Assembly: GCF_027887165.1 (NCBI RefSeq)
Contig: NC_077229.1
Location: forward strand, 345,259,380 to 345,323,379
DNA from: Monodelphis domestica
Lineage: Eukaryota > Chordata > Mammalia > Didelphimorphia > Didelphidae
DNA: 64,000 nucleotides
Direction of reading: 5' to 3'
Shown here: piece by piece, positions 1 through 10,859 of the stretch
Numbering within the stretch: the first letter of the stretch is position 1
Layout of the letters: each line of letters begins with the position of its first letter
The notes under the pieces: model-generated
What the model was told of the DNA's origin: nothing
The model's database searches: none
What the model saw: the letters and a program-made list of their open reading frames with translations, nothing else
Position numbers and translations under genes: made by a program

Positions 1-40
1 ACACAGATAATAACTATCTGAGGTAGAATTCAAGCTCATG

Positions 41-215
41 TCCTCTGACTCTGGAGCTAGTCCTCCTTCCACTGTACCACATTGTCTCCAAGAGACAGAG
101 GGGAAAAGCTACTTACCCAGGGTCACATAGCTAGTTAACAGCAGTAACAAGCCTAGAACCAAGTCTTCCTCCTAGCCAAAGATATCTTCCACTTACTATA
201 CTAAGCCGTCTATAC
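41..215 (-). repeat. MIR/CORE-SINE-like remnant
   Basis: The segment carries the reverse complement of the usual CORE-SINE motif: CCCAGGGTCACATAGCTAG, followed by text resembling AACCAAGTCTTCCT. This is the antisense of the tRNA-derived core found in MIR and marsupial CORE-SINEs. It is diverged and its ends are approximate. No target duplication was identified. Confidence 0.45.
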
Positions 216-1110
216 AATTCAGTAAGATAAATAAGTGGTTATACCAATGGTTTGGAAATGTATTGACAAAACTGATTTTTTCACTCTTAGAGTAGTTATG
301 GTAGAATTACATAGACATAGCCTAAGTAACAGCCTCTATTTTAAACTCATCCTTTCCTCCTTCCTCACTAGCCCATTAAACCTTATCTCCATCAAGAAAA
401 ATACATTTGCAACTGAAAAAGGATTTTACTTGGGAGCAGTAAGAATCAAACCTCTGAAGAATCTATTTTTCCAAAACATCCTTTTGAGAATAGCTTCACT
501 GTTTTTCTTTCTTCTGGACAGAAATGAAAAGGCTATTCACTAAAACTCAGAAGTTTCCTCATCCAGGAAGAGTCTGACTGTATATAGATAGGTGGAACCT
601 CATAAATCCTACGAGAGATGGTCTTGCTTTGGGATAAAATTACTCCTGGCCCAGGACTGCTAACAAATGGTAAAGTTAAAAGAATTGAAATTGGATCAAA
701 TATCCATGCACATCTTAAATCAATGAAACATTAAAGAAACTTGATGTCAGTCCCTTGATCACTGTGCCTATATCTAAACATGTGAGGAAACACAGGGGTT
801 TGTTGTTGTTTTTTTCTCAATCCTGCCATCTTCACATGGCCAGGCTCCTCCTGAAGCCAAGGCTTTGGAAATGGATTTCTACAATAGGGTGAATTTCACA
901 AATAAATAATAATGGTTTTACATTCTTGTCTCCTTACCATTTCCTTTCCTGTTCCCTGAGCTTTATGATTCCCTGATTATATCTGAAGGGAAAATGAGAC
1001 CATCCCTTTCTCTTTCAATTATTTCAGAAGATCTTTGACTTCCCCTCTTGATGAAATCCTAAAGCATACTTTCCCTTCCACTAACTTTCCGGGGTTATGT
1101 TCAATTTCAT
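216..1110. other. No recognised feature
   Basis: AT-rich sequence without a repeat that I recognise. A 102-codon frame at 235-543 (+) has no recognisable motif, low complexity or family resemblance, and is of a length expected by chance in AT-rich DNA. I see no splice-site pair or promoter supporting a gene. Confidence 0.35.
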
Positions 1111-1114
1111 CCAG

Positions 1115-1215
1115 ATCTTCATCTCAATTCAGTTCAATGCATTTTAATAAACATTTATTAGATATAAACTATGCGGGACTTACCATATTAAATGTTGGAC
1201 AGCTTTTTGCAAGAT
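1115..1215 (-). repeat. L2 3'-end fragment
   Basis: Text around AATAAACATTTATTAGATA followed by a degenerate 'actatgtgccaggcactgtgc' type stretch is the antisense of the 3' end of marsupial L2 LINEs. It is short and strongly diverged, so assignment to L2 rather than MIR is uncertain. Confidence 0.4.
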
Positions 1216-1254
1216 CTTTGAGCAGCTTGCTTCCTTGAATTCAATTGGGTTATA

Positions 1255-1660
1255 GTTATTGACAAGAAGTTCATGAAAAAACAAAATTAAAGAGACTCCA
1301 TTACTGGGTTTATACCCCAGGGAAGCCATAGATAAAAAGAAAGTCCTCAAATACACTGAAAGTTCATGAAAAAAAAATTAAAGAGCTCCATTACTGGGCT
1401 TATACCCCAGGGAAACCATAGACAATAAGAAGGCCCTTGAAATATTTATAGCAGCACTTTTTTGTGACAGCAAAGAAATAGTAACAAAGTTGATGCCTAC
1501 TTAAGAGCAATGGCTAAATAAATTGTGGAATGCAAATAAAATATTGAAACACTGTAAGAAAATATATACGTAATGAATACAGAGAAACATAAGATCGACA
1601 TAAATTGATACAATGAAGTAAGAATTAAGAAAATAATATACACAATTATAAATATAACAT
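1255..1660 (+). repeat. Old L1 ORF2 fragment with a tandem duplication
   Basis: The sequence resembles the far 3' part of L1 ORF2: GGGTTTATACCCCAGGGA, then ATATTTATAGCAGCAC (reading IFIAALF), then a stretch like GGAATGGCTAAACAAATTGTGG. The block beginning AAGTTCATG at 1267 recurs at 1360, giving a tandem duplication of about 93 bp with only a few differences and a small deletion in the second copy. The reading frame is broken throughout, so this is a dead copy. Confidence 0.55.
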
Positions 1661-1789
1661 AAATGGAAAGAATAATTGCAATCCAAAAAATCAAAAGAGT
1701 ATATAACAAAATTATAAAGATTAAGCATGGTTCTAATGAAGAAATAGGAGAAGACACCTTCATAGAGGTAAAACATACTGCAAACATAT

Positions 1790-3860
1790 TTGGATTTTTT
1801 CTTTCAAAAAATATTTATTTATTTTTAACATTAGTTTTTTTAAATCCTGAGTTCCAAATTCTCTTCTTCCTTCTAGCTCCTCCCCATTGAGAAGGTAAGC
1901 AATATACTATTTTTAAAAAATTTAATGTACTTTTTTCATCTTTAAAAATTTTTTTCTATGATTCTATGATTTTTATTGTCTCCCTTCCCTCTCTTTTCTC
2001 CTTCCTCCCAGAGTTGACAAGCAATTCCCTGGGTTATACTTATATTATCACTCAAAATCCATTTCCATATTATTCATTTTTGTAATAGAGTAATCTTTTA
2101 AAACCCAAGCCCTAGAGTAAACATGGTGGCAGTCTAGGAGCAGGACTCTTCCTTTCCTCACCACCAACCAATACAGACTACCTCAAAAAGCCAAAAAAAA
2201 ACCCCAAATTCATATGAATGAAGCAACTCTACAGTAGGGTGCTGCATTGAAGGTATGTGGGATTTGGGCATTTCCACACTATAAGGGGGTGAAAAAGCTT
2301 CCACCAAAACACTGATCCACCCTCTCCCACCCCACCTATGGAGCCAGAGTCAGAGCCAGGAATCAGTGAGTAAGCGAGGGGCACCTCTGGGTCTTTGGCA
2401 AGGGACATGAATAGGCAAAGTTCAGTTAAAGAAATAAAAAACTATTATTAAGCACATGAAAAAGTTTTCTAACATTGGCTAAAATGACAGCAATGGAAAG
2501 TAATGAGTGCTGGAGGGGATATGGCAAAGTTGGGACATTAATGCATTGTTGGTGGAGTTGTGAATTGATCCAACCATTCTGGAGGGCAATTTGGAACTAT
2601 GCCCAAAGGGCGCTAAAAAACTATCTGCCCTTTGATTCAGCCATATCAATGCTGGGTTTGTACCCCAAAGAGATAATAAGGAAAAATACATGTACAAGAA
2701 TATTCATAGCTGCACTCTTTGTGGTAGCAAAAAATTGGAAAATGAAGGAATGCCCTTCAATTGGGGAATGACTGTACAAATTGTGGTATATGTTGGTGAT
2801 GGAATACTATTGTGCTCAAAGAAATAATAAAGTGGAGGAATTCCATGGGGACTGGAACAACCTCCAGGAAGTGATGCAGAGTGAGAGGAGCAGAACCAGG
2901 AGAACATTGTACACAGAGACTGATACACTGTGGTACAATCGAATGTAATGGACTTCTCCATTAGTGGCAATGCAGTGATCCTGAACAACCCAGAGGGATC
3001 TATGAGAAAGAACACTATCCACATTCAGAGGAAAAACTGTGGGAATAGAAACACCGAAGAAAACCAACTGCCTGACTATATGGGTCAAGGGGGATATGAT
3101 TGGGAATATAGACTCTAAATGAACATCCTAGGGCAAATATCAACAACATGGAAATAGGTTTTTGATCAAGGACACATATAATACCCAGTGGAATTGTGCA
3201 TGGGCTACAGCAAGGGGGGGGGAGGGGAAGGGAGGGATAGAATACGATTCTTGTAACCAATTAAATTAAATTAAAATTAAAAAACCCAAACCCTAAATTA
3301 TACACTCATATAAATAAGTGGTAAAACATGTTTTCCTCCAGATTTCTATTCCTACATTTCTTTTTCTAGATGTGAATAGAATTCTTTCTCATAAGTCCCT
3401 CAGAATTGTCCTGGATCATTTAAGGATTACACTATTAGTTATATATTTGAAACCACACAAAATTTATTTCTATATTAGCCAAATTTCAAAAAACAAACTG
3501 CAAGAACAGTTAAGTAAAAAATTATGCTTCAATTTGTATTGAGTTCATCAATTCTCTCTATAGGTGAACAGCATTTTTCTACATAAATAAGTCCTTCAGA
3601 ATTGTCTTTGATCATTGTGATCAAAATAGCTAAGATTTTTATAACTGATTATTGTTACAATTTAGCTGTTTTCATGCACAGTGATCTCTCTTGATTCTAT
3701 TCATTTCACTCTGCATCAATTCATATAGATCTTTGCAGGTTTTTCTGAAACTATTTTGCCCATCATTTCTCATATCACAATAATATTTTCAGACTTTTTC
3801 AATGTGACAATCAGTTCTCAGGATTTTATCCCACTTTTAAAGAAATATTACTTTTCATAT
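1790..3860 (-). repeat. Old L1 3' region, split by a younger L1
   Basis: Two pieces in the same orientation, 1790-2099 and 3296-3860, read as the antisense 3' UTR and ORF2 end of an old marsupial L1. Typical pieces are GAGTTCCAAATTCTC, GAGAAGGTAAGCAAT, TTTTGTAATAGAGTAAT, then TCATAAGTCCCTCAGAATTG and TTTCACTCTGCATCAATTC. They become continuous when the L1 at 2115-3280 and one copy of its target duplication are removed. The family assignment comes from memory of marsupial L1 antisense 3' sequence, and the ends are approximate. Confidence 0.55.
2100..3295 (+). mobile_element. L1 insertion with large internal deletion
   Basis: A complete L1 insertion event. Target duplications AAAACCCAAGCCCTA (2100-2114) and AAAACCCAAACCCTA (3281-3295) differ at one base. 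The 5' end at about 2115 starts with L1 5'-UTR-like sequence (ACATGGTGGCAGTCTAGGAG) and runs to about 2393. There it joins ORF2 sequence directly at GGCAAGGGACATGAATAGGC, so most of the 5' UTR, ORF1 and most of ORF2 are missing. A second deletion of about 60 bp lies near 2473. The ORF2 C-terminal cysteine region is readable at 2475-2771 (CWRGYGKVGTLMHCWW). The 3' UTR and an A/T-rich tail end at about 3280. Confidence 0.85.
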
Positions 3861-4640
3861 AGGACAGCTCTTTGGAAGAAGGGGAAGAAGACATCAATAA
3901 AAACTTATTTTCAAAATTTAAAAAATGAAATCAAAAGTTCTTGTGAACTCCTGGAATTAACAATGAAAGTAAAAAACAGGCAAAGCTGACCATAGAAAAA
4001 GGTAAATTGTGACTGACTCCCTGAATTCCTGCCTTGCTCTCTTGCAAGTGGCCACACAGTTAAATCTGGGGATAAAAAGGGGGAACTTTGGGGGGGAAAG
4101 GATGGAGCTAGCTAACACAAAAAAAGATCTGAAGCATATATGTCTATTATATGCACATACATAGGTGTTGCATAGTGTGTATATGGTGTTATATGTATGT
4201 GATAGTTACACATGTGTTACGCATGTAAGAATATTGTGTTGTATACTTATATACATATACCCACATGTATGGTATATTTATGTATGTGTGTAGAGAGAGA
4301 ATGAGAGGAGGGAGAGTGTGGTGGCAAGAAGCAAGCAAGGCAAAGTTTACCAGTCTTGCCAGTCACTTTCAGTTATCCTGGGTAAAATTTCGAGGATAAT
4401 TTCTATGATTCAAAGACATGATGATATTTGAAAGTTGAAAGGAATTTTTTCACAGCAGAGTAGACTGAAATTAAGCAATGGCAACTTAGATTTTAAAAAA
4501 GACAGTTAATTCATTAGAACTTTCTCTGGTTGACTGGGTCGCTAGAGGTATGAATTACAAGAGTGATGTAGCCCTTTGGAGCTATGAACTAAAAAAAGGA
4601 GGACCCTCCATGCTATGGGAATACAGAGAACCCCAAATTA
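3861..4640. other. No recognised feature; TG/TA-rich stretch
   Basis: Mostly unassigned. At 4135-4300 there is a loose mixture of TATG, TGTA and CATA words, a decayed dinucleotide repeat. I see no coding frame above background and no recognisable repeat family in the rest. Confidence 0.4.
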
Positions 4641-4819
4641 AGTAAAGTACTTGAAGGTGATGGGGTAGTTAGGTGGTGCAATTGAGAGTGTGCTGGAACT
4701 GAAATGAAGAAGGTATATCTTTCTGAGTTCAAAAACACCATCAGACACGAGCTATGTGACCCTGAGCAGATTATTTGACCCTGTTTACCTCAGTTTTCTC
4801 GTCTGTAAATTGATGTGGA

Positions 4820-5486
4820 GAAGTGTAATAAGGGATTATTTGTATTGTAAATGATAACTAAAGATCAGGGCTGTTAATCTTCTTCCTTCCTCCTTTCCTC
4901 CCTTCTTCCTCCCTTCCTCCCTTCTTCCTCCCTTCACCCTTTCTTCTTCCTTCCCCTTCCTGTTGATTCTCCTATTGGTCTCTCTAAATCAACTCAGGGT
5001 GAGTTTTATGATGTCTCAAATAAAATACTCTTTCTCTTCTCTAAATTATGTAAGGGATTTATTGGGGAAGAAAGGAAAGATAAGAAATGGAAGGAAAGAG
5101 GGTTTGGGGTTCCCCTAATATTAGAATAAGTCTTAGGTTGGAGGATGGTGGAATATAGTTCAATTTGGGAAAATGGGCTGACAGGTCTGGAAGTTCAGTC
5201 ACTGAATCACAACAGAGCAAGTTAGAGAGAGCTGGACTTTGTCCTGCTTTCTTCTGTCTCCAAGCCAAGAGACTTCTCTCCTTTCTGTCTCCAAAAGTCA
5301 AAGAGTCCTGACTTTACTGTCTTCAAAGCCAAAGACTTCAGACTTCAGTTGGTCTGATCCCCTTCTTCCAACCGTTTCTCCTGGTCACATTCCAAAAAAG
5401 AATGTTCCCATTTGAGTGACAGGTCAGCCATCCCAGCTACTGCAGCTCTGCTGCAAACCATTCCCAGTTTCTCACTTCCACAGAAG
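4820..5486 (+). mobile_element. Solo LTR candidate inside a SINE
   Basis: The insertion 4824-5482 (659 bp) starts TGTAATAAGGG and ends CACTTCCACA, so it has retroviral-type TG...CA ends. It is flanked by a perfect 4-bp duplication, GAAG, at 4820-4823 and 5483-5486. It interrupts a SINE that is otherwise in register, which fixes both ends. It contains a CTTCCTCC-rich tract (4880-4965) and an AATAAA near 5020. No internal retroviral genes are present, consistent with LTR-LTR recombination. The strand is inferred from the AATAAA and from the shared start with the LTR at 28621. Confidence 0.62.
4880..4965 (+). repeat. CTTCC/CTCCC-rich simple repeat
   Basis: Runs of TTCCTCC and CCCTTCTTCCTCC words forming an imperfect pyrimidine repeat inside the LTR candidate. 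Confidence 0.85.
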
Positions 5487-5595
5487 GAAATGGCAAAAAC
5501 TCCAATATCTTTGCCAAGAAAACTCCAAAAGGTGTCATGAAGAGTCAGATAATTCTGAACAACAATAATAACACTTGAAGGTGATAGTATCATAG

Positions 5596-6110
5596 ATAGC
5601 AATTTAAGACAGCAAAATGGAAAAAATAGATGAATAGATGCCCTTCTCTGGCCCCCACTCCCCAGCATTTAGCAATTGATTAGAGAAAACTACTTCTACA
5701 ATAGCAGACCAGTAAACAACACAAATGTTAGTACTACTGAGGGAGAGGTAGGCAGCATTGAAGACACAGAGATTTTATTGGGGATGTAGCCCAGTTGAGT
5801 GACTTGCCTTAGCTACATCTGTTCTCTTTCTCTGTATTTCTACATGTATTTCCTCTCATGTCGATTGTGTAAGAATCTGTATGAGTATATGCCTTGAGAG
5901 ATTTTTCTTATCATTTATTTTATTATATAAAAATATACAATAATAATATAATAAATTATATGTGTATATATATATATATATCTTCCATCTTAGAATCAAT
6001 ACTGTGTATTGCTTCCAAGTCAGAAGAGGAGTAAGAGTGGGGTCAACTGACTTGTTCAGAGTCACACAATTAAATATATTCTTTCTTTGAGCTAGCATCA
6101 GTTTAATAAA
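5596..6110 (-). repeat. TA repeat and diverged SINE
   Basis: A TA-rich run at about 5925-5980 precedes a minus-strand CORE-SINE fragment at about 5980-6080. The SINE shows CTTCCATCTTAGAATCAATA, then AGAAGAGGAGTAAGAG and GAGTCACACAATTAAA, which is the antisense of the SINE tail and core. The preceding 5596-5920 holds nothing that I recognise. Confidence 0.5.
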
Positions 6111-6248
6111 AAAAAAAAAGGTATCAGTGGAGGCTCATCTGAGACTGACCCAATACATGGGACAGCTTTCAGAGGATCCATAGTTAAGTAGTTGTAGGCT
6201 ATACACACATATCTGTATACATATACAACTGTGTATAATATACATGTG

Positions 6249-6279
<31 letters not shown>

Positions 6280-6951
6280 TGAAGGCAATGCTGTGACTAG
6301 CTGCCTGGCTAGAACTTTTTAAGACCCTCTGGGGATCCTAGGCACTGAGGCTTTGGGAACTTTTCCTCTCAATTTATAATGTTATTCTTATTTAAACAAC
6401 AATGGTATAGAAATATTTTTCTTTTACTTTAAAAAGAGAAAATAGGCTCATTGTTCTAGTTAATTTGTGAGTTTTTAAAGTATTTTAACTTTTTATGTCA
6501 GAATATAAAACAATTCCTGTTTGCATTTTTAAAATAACAAAAACTTGCCAGATTAAAAAATGAATACTGTTTAGAAAATATAAAAATTTTATTTGTTATA
6601 CACTGAACTGAAGTGTAATATAAAATCAGAGAAAATAAATTTGTGGAAGTAGACCAATCATTAAATGAAATAAAAAATCTTGACAAAATCATAGCTGTTT
6701 TTACAAATGACACAGGTATCCTATTTTTATATATCAATTAAAATTATGCAGTAAAGAGAAAAAGAGTAGAAAAGGATATAAAGCTAGCTCATGTGGAATA
6801 ATTGCTTCATCAGACTATAAGGGATTTAGTAAAGTCTTAACACATTTGAACTACAATATGTCACCAGATGGTGGCTAGTGCTAATAGAACATTTTCCAAA
6901 CCAAGATTTAGTAGCCCAAAAGGACATTTTATATTCCATATACATTTCAAG

Positions 6952-6989
<38 letters not shown>

Positions 6990-7145
6990 ACTTTTTAAAT
7001 GATACAATTATTTTTAAATGGTTCAATTATTTCTCTTTGTCTTTTGGATTGCTAATTTTCTCTTTAATTGTCAGAGCCCACTTTAGTCAGACAAACAATG
7101 TCACACTTAGTATTCAGGTAATTTTTCACAGGACAATAAATGGCC
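6111..7145. other. AT-rich unassigned DNA with two CA microsatellites
   Basis: Perfect CA runs lie at about 6252-6279 and 6954-6985. The intervening AT-rich DNA has only short frames without recognisable features. No promoter or RNA gene signal was seen. Confidence 0.55.
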
Positions 7146-7149
7146 TTGT

Positions 7150-7400
7150 GCAATGGGCTGACACTGTGGAGAAAGTACTGGGTCTGGCTCAGAAAATCCT
7201 GAATTCAAATCCAGTCTTCTATATTTCCTACCTGTATGACTCTGGGTAATGCACATAATCTCTGTTTGCCTCAATTTCCTCATCTGTAAAATGAGGATAA
7301 TAACAGCACCCACCTCCCAGGATTGTTGTGAGGATTAAATAGGATAAATTTTAAGTGGCACATAGTATTGTATAAATGTTAACCATAATTATTATTCTAC
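7150..7400 (+). repeat. MIR-type CORE-SINE
   Basis: The tRNA-derived head (CAAATCCAGTCTTC), a degenerate 'tgactctgggtaatgcac' core, CTCAATTTCCTCATCTGTAA, and an L2-like tail (GCACATAGTATTGTATAAATG) occur in the canonical order of a MIR-like element. Confidence 0.6.
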
Positions 7401-7614
7401 TCATAGTGGGGAGCATATCAACATATGATGGGGAGGTTAATTTGAGCATCACATGACATAGCATCTCATACAATAAAGAAGGCTTTCCAGAAGAAGACCA
7501 TAATTTGGTTCTTGGTACTAACTGTTCCATTTCCTAACCCTGGGAACCCCTCCACAACCTGCCTTAAAGCCTTGGGGGACTGCTGGCCTAAATGTCCCAA
7601 GGGGACAGTTGATC

Positions 7615-7840
7615 CTGTGGATAGACTAGTTGACTAGAGTCAGGAAGACCAGAATTGAGATCCTGATTTTCATTTCAATTCCTTTTTAGCTGTGTGACCC
7701 TGGGCAAGTCATTCTCAGCTTCAGTTTCCTCCCCTGTGGAATGAGAATAGCAATGCCATCTACCTCACAGGAGAATCAAATGAGATAGTAATGTATGTGA
7801 AGAGCTTTGCAAATCTTAAAGCACTGTGCCAATGGTAACT
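7615..7840 (+). repeat. MIR-type CORE-SINE
   Basis: GAGTCAGGAAGACC, then TAGCTGTGTGACCCTGGGCA, then CTCAGCTTCAGTTTCCTC and an AAGAGCTTTGCAAATCTTAAA tail follow the MIR order. The copy is better preserved than its neighbour at 7150. Confidence 0.6.
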
Positions 7841-9299
7841 ATGTGAGTAGGCAATCTGGTTCGGATGTTTGGTAAAGCCCTCCTCCTTTCCATGCACACA
7901 CAAACCCCTCAGGCAGTGTATTGCTCTTTGGGGACGCGGGTCCCCACTTTTTTTCTTCCCAAGGCTAGTCTTAATGTTCACTCAAACCAGATTTCTTCTA
8001 ATGAGATTCAGGACGCTGGAGTAATTCTTGCCTGGACACTGCCCTTCTCTTGCCATGTGGATCTCATGTGTTTGGGCATAACGATGATCTGCCCCGTGCT
8101 AAAAAGGAATTGTAGAGGAGGGCACAGGTAAAAATGGATGCTTTCATCAGTCTCCTAGCTTACACTTCTTTAGCATCTTGCCTAGACAGATTCCTTCCTG
8201 TGATTAACTCAGTCAGCTCAAATTCACAATATAAAAGCCAAACTTGGTTCAAGGGTGGTTTTTTGAGGTGTTTTCTTTTTCTTTTTAAAGTGTGAGCATC
8301 AAGGAAATTGTCTGTAGGCCCTGCTTAGCCTGTTAGATTCTGCTTAAAGAATTCCAGGGAACTTAGACACACAGTCTACTTGTGCTCTTATTACTATTTA
8401 TGGACACTCAGAATTAATTTTTCCAAGGCACTCGAAAAAACAAGAGCTATGGACATAAGTGACTAAATCCTCATTCATCATCGAATGGGAACCAGTCATT
8501 GTTTTGCAGTCAGGAGTCCTAAACCAGACCTGAGCAAGAATCAGAAAGAGAACAGCACAGTGTACCTTGAAGCCCCAGAGACACAGACAAAGTATGCACT
8601 TGTCCTCAGAAGAGGCAGCATCCCAGCAGTCCTGCACGTTCTCTCCTTTTTGACCACCAGCTGCCAAGTGCTTAAATTGGAACAGGCACCGGAGCAGAGG
8701 TTCTGCGGGCCAAATATATTCTTATAACTTCACGACAACACTCTCATCCCTCCTACTCATCCCTGTTGCCTCAAAAAAAAAAATACCCCAACCCTGAACA
8801 CAAGAAAATAAACAGAACCAGAGCGGCTGACCCACTCCCAATCTGAGTCATCTCTACCTTTGAGCTATCCTTGGAAGAGACATTTAGGCAATTAATGGAG
8901 CACCTCTGTGTGGAAGGAACACAGAGCTGCCTGAAAAAGATGGTCGTGGGGAACTCCAAGCAGCAATTAGGCAAAATCCTAAATTACAGAGTACTTTCTC
9001 TTCAGAAAAGCCTTGGAAAAAAACCACAAATTATAATTCTGCTTCCTCAGAAAGTCCAGAGCCTTCCTTTGCTCCCTGTGTGTGAAACGTCCTCTTTCTA
9101 ACACGAGAAGGGGAAGAACAGTGACCCCCCATTTGGTCAGGGCCCTCTCTTCACTGACACTCATATACCTACCTGGACTGTTTATGTCAAGTTTTGACTT
9201 TGTTTTTGCCTGGAAGTTAGATCAAGAGATCACCAAGTGTTTACTTTCTATTAATCTGGTGCTCAGGGCTATCCATGCTTGGGGTTGTAAGTGAAAAGA
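7841..9299. other. Mostly non-repetitive island
   Basis: No repeat that I recognise between about 7850 and 9290 except short A-runs. Several short frames occur on both strands (for example 8485-8727 + and 8398-8667 -), but they overlap each other and show no recognisable domain. The relatively balanced composition and lack of transposon sequence in a repeat-dense window make it a candidate single-copy or constrained region. Coding function is not supported. Confidence 0.35.
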
Positions 9300-9430
9300 G
9301 ACAAATTGTACAATCCCTTGCTGCTCTGGGAGCTTAAAATCAAGTAGGGAAGGCAACTAAATCAATCAACAGCATTTTAAAGTACCTACTATGTGGGCAG
9401 CTCTACTAAGCTAGACCATGCTCCAGGAAC
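9300..9430 (-). repeat. L2 3'-end remnant
   Basis: Diverged antisense L2 3' end: words like CAGCATTTTAAAGTACCTAC and ACTATGTGGGCAGC follow the 'catttattaagcacctactatgtgccaggc' pattern loosely. Confidence 0.35.
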
Positions 9431-9518
9431 TTATTAAATATGAAAATTCTCTTATTCAACTTGAGCTCTGACAATAGTCACATAGACCAACACTGCAATG
9501 GCTAACCACATTTAACTT

Positions 9519-9739
9519 AGAAAGCTTGCTTTAGGGGCAGCTGGGTAGCTCAGTAAATTGAGAGCCAGGTCTAGAGACAGGAGATCCTATGTTCAAATCT
9601 GGCCTCAGACACTTCCTAGCTGTGTGACCCTGGGTAAGTCACTTAGCCACCATTGCCTAGCCCTTACCATTCTTCTGCCTTGGAGCCAATACATGACAGA
9701 AGGTAAGGGTTTAAAAAAAAAAAAAGAAAGCTTCCTTTA
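9519..9739 (+). mobile_element. SINE1_MD/Mon-1 type SINE with target duplication
   Basis: Body at 9534-9724: head GGGGCAGCTGGGTAGCTCAG, then AGCTGTGTGACCCTGGGTAA, CTTCTGCCTTGGAGCCAATA, tail AGGTAAGGGTTTAAAA. Target duplications AGAAAGCTTGCTTTA (9519-9533) and AGAAAGCTTCCTTTA (9725-9739) differ at one base. The tRNA-like head carries Pol III A- and B-box-like words, as expected of this family. Confidence 0.9.
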
Positions 9740-10280
9740 AAAACAAAACAAAACTTAAAAGAAACAGAAAACAACAAATATGAGGAACAGATTCACAGTT
9801 TCTCAGGAGACAGAGGATGTACTTGAAGAATCTTCAGCCACCATCTAAGCCTTCTAAAAGCATCAGCAAAAGCTAATACCTGCTCCTAACTCTGGTGCAT
9901 GGCTTGACCAAACAATCTTCCCCCTGTAGTGTGGTGTGGCTGCTTCTCTCCCAGGGTGCTGCTGGTCCCTGATGCAGCTCCCAGGCTCCACTTCGGTGGT
10001 AGAGACAGTGGTTTCCTGTCTTTTCTTGATAGCTTTTGTTCTCTATACTCTCTTTCCATTGCAACTTCCTGTGATGGACAGGTGACAACTACATGGTCTT
10101 CTCTGCCCACCAGCACTGTCTGGCATGCTGCTGTCCAGTTCCACACTCAGGTGTACTTCTAGGACTGTGGCTTTCTCCCTTCTTTCTTCCCATCCCAAAT
10201 AGGAAGGTGAATTTGTCAATCCCAGTCTGACTGTCACAGTCTATGTGAAGGTTAATTGTCTGAGGGTCAAGAAAGAAACA
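9740..10280. other. Unassigned DNA before a TC microsatellite
   Basis: Rather GC-balanced sequence with overlapping short frames on both strands (9886-10146 -, 9929-10162 +) and no recognisable domain. It ends in AATAAACTCTCTCTC, which could be the polyadenylation end of an LTR, but I could not define matching ends or a target duplication. Confidence 0.3.
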
Positions 10281-10282
10281 AT

Positions 10283-10284
<2 letters not shown>

Positions 10285-10360
<76 letters not shown>

Positions 10361-10450
10361 GTCTCTCTGTCTCTCTCTCTTCTCTGTCTCTCTCTATCTC
10401 TCTTCTCTGTCTCTCTTCTCTGTCTCTCTCTCTGTCTCTCTCTGTCTCCC
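10285..10450 (+). repeat. (TC)n microsatellite
   Basis: A long TC run with interspersed TTCTCTGTCTC units. It produces low-complexity Ser-Leu and Arg-Glu frames on the two strands, which are artefacts. Confidence 0.97.
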
Positions 10451-10460
10451 CCACCCCCTT

Positions 10461-10859
10461 TAGGAGAGTAAAGCTCAGAAATAGCATCTGGAGGGATCTG
10501 GAAAGGTCATGTAGAAACTACAGACTAATGTAGTTTCTGTAGTCAATGCAAAGACACAGAGATGACAGATGAAACATTGTTAGGCAAGACAAGCACATAA
10601 AACTTTGAACAATACAAAGTCAGCACATAAGAAGAGGTCACATACTATGGAAAGACTCAGAGCTGGAGGTATGTAGAAGAGGGGAAAGAGCTATAAGGAT
10701 CTGAGTAGGGATGAACTTCATGTGGGAGAACAGAGAATGCTAAACCATAGAGTTCTTGACTCATCTAGAAAGGAAGTTTCTTGGAGGAATGGGATGTTAT
10801 TCTCCATAATCTGCAACTGAGCCCACCACATCCACTTTATACAACCTAATCTCAAGCTC
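10461..10859. other. No recognised feature
   Basis: Unassigned sequence with no frame or repeat that I can name. A short inverted repeat (TAGAAACTACAGAC and TAGTTTCTGTAGTC) occurs at about 10511-10543 and could form a small hairpin. Confidence 0.35.

Larger units (their letters stand above)
4650..5595 (+). repeat. tRNA-derived CORE-SINE split by an LTR
   Basis: The left part (4655-4823) carries a diverged tRNA-like head and the core GAGCTATGTGACCCTGAGCA, then CTCAGTTTTCTCGTCTGTAA. The right part (5483-5590) carries the tail of the same SINE type: GGAAATGGCAAAAACTCCA, then TTTGCCAAGAAAACTCC, ending in AACAACAATAATAAC. The two halves are separated by a 659-bp insertion and join in register when one GAAG copy is removed. 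Confidence 0.6.

Noticed and set aside
2100..3295. Canonical splicing as the cause of the L1 internal deletion
   Set aside because: A donor-like GTGAGTAAG at 2369 lies in the 5' UTR but is retained rather than used, and the ORF2 side of the junction lacks an AG acceptor. Deletion or cryptic processing fits better.
10089..10487. 132-codon Arg/Glu-rich minus frame and Ser/Leu-rich plus frames
   Set aside because: Direct products of the (TC)n microsatellite at 10285-10450.
10511..10543. Short hairpin TAGAAACTACAGAC / TAGTTTCTGTAGTC as an RNA gene
   Set aside because: Perfect stem of only about 11-13 bp with no flanking processing signals; hairpins of this size are frequent by chance.
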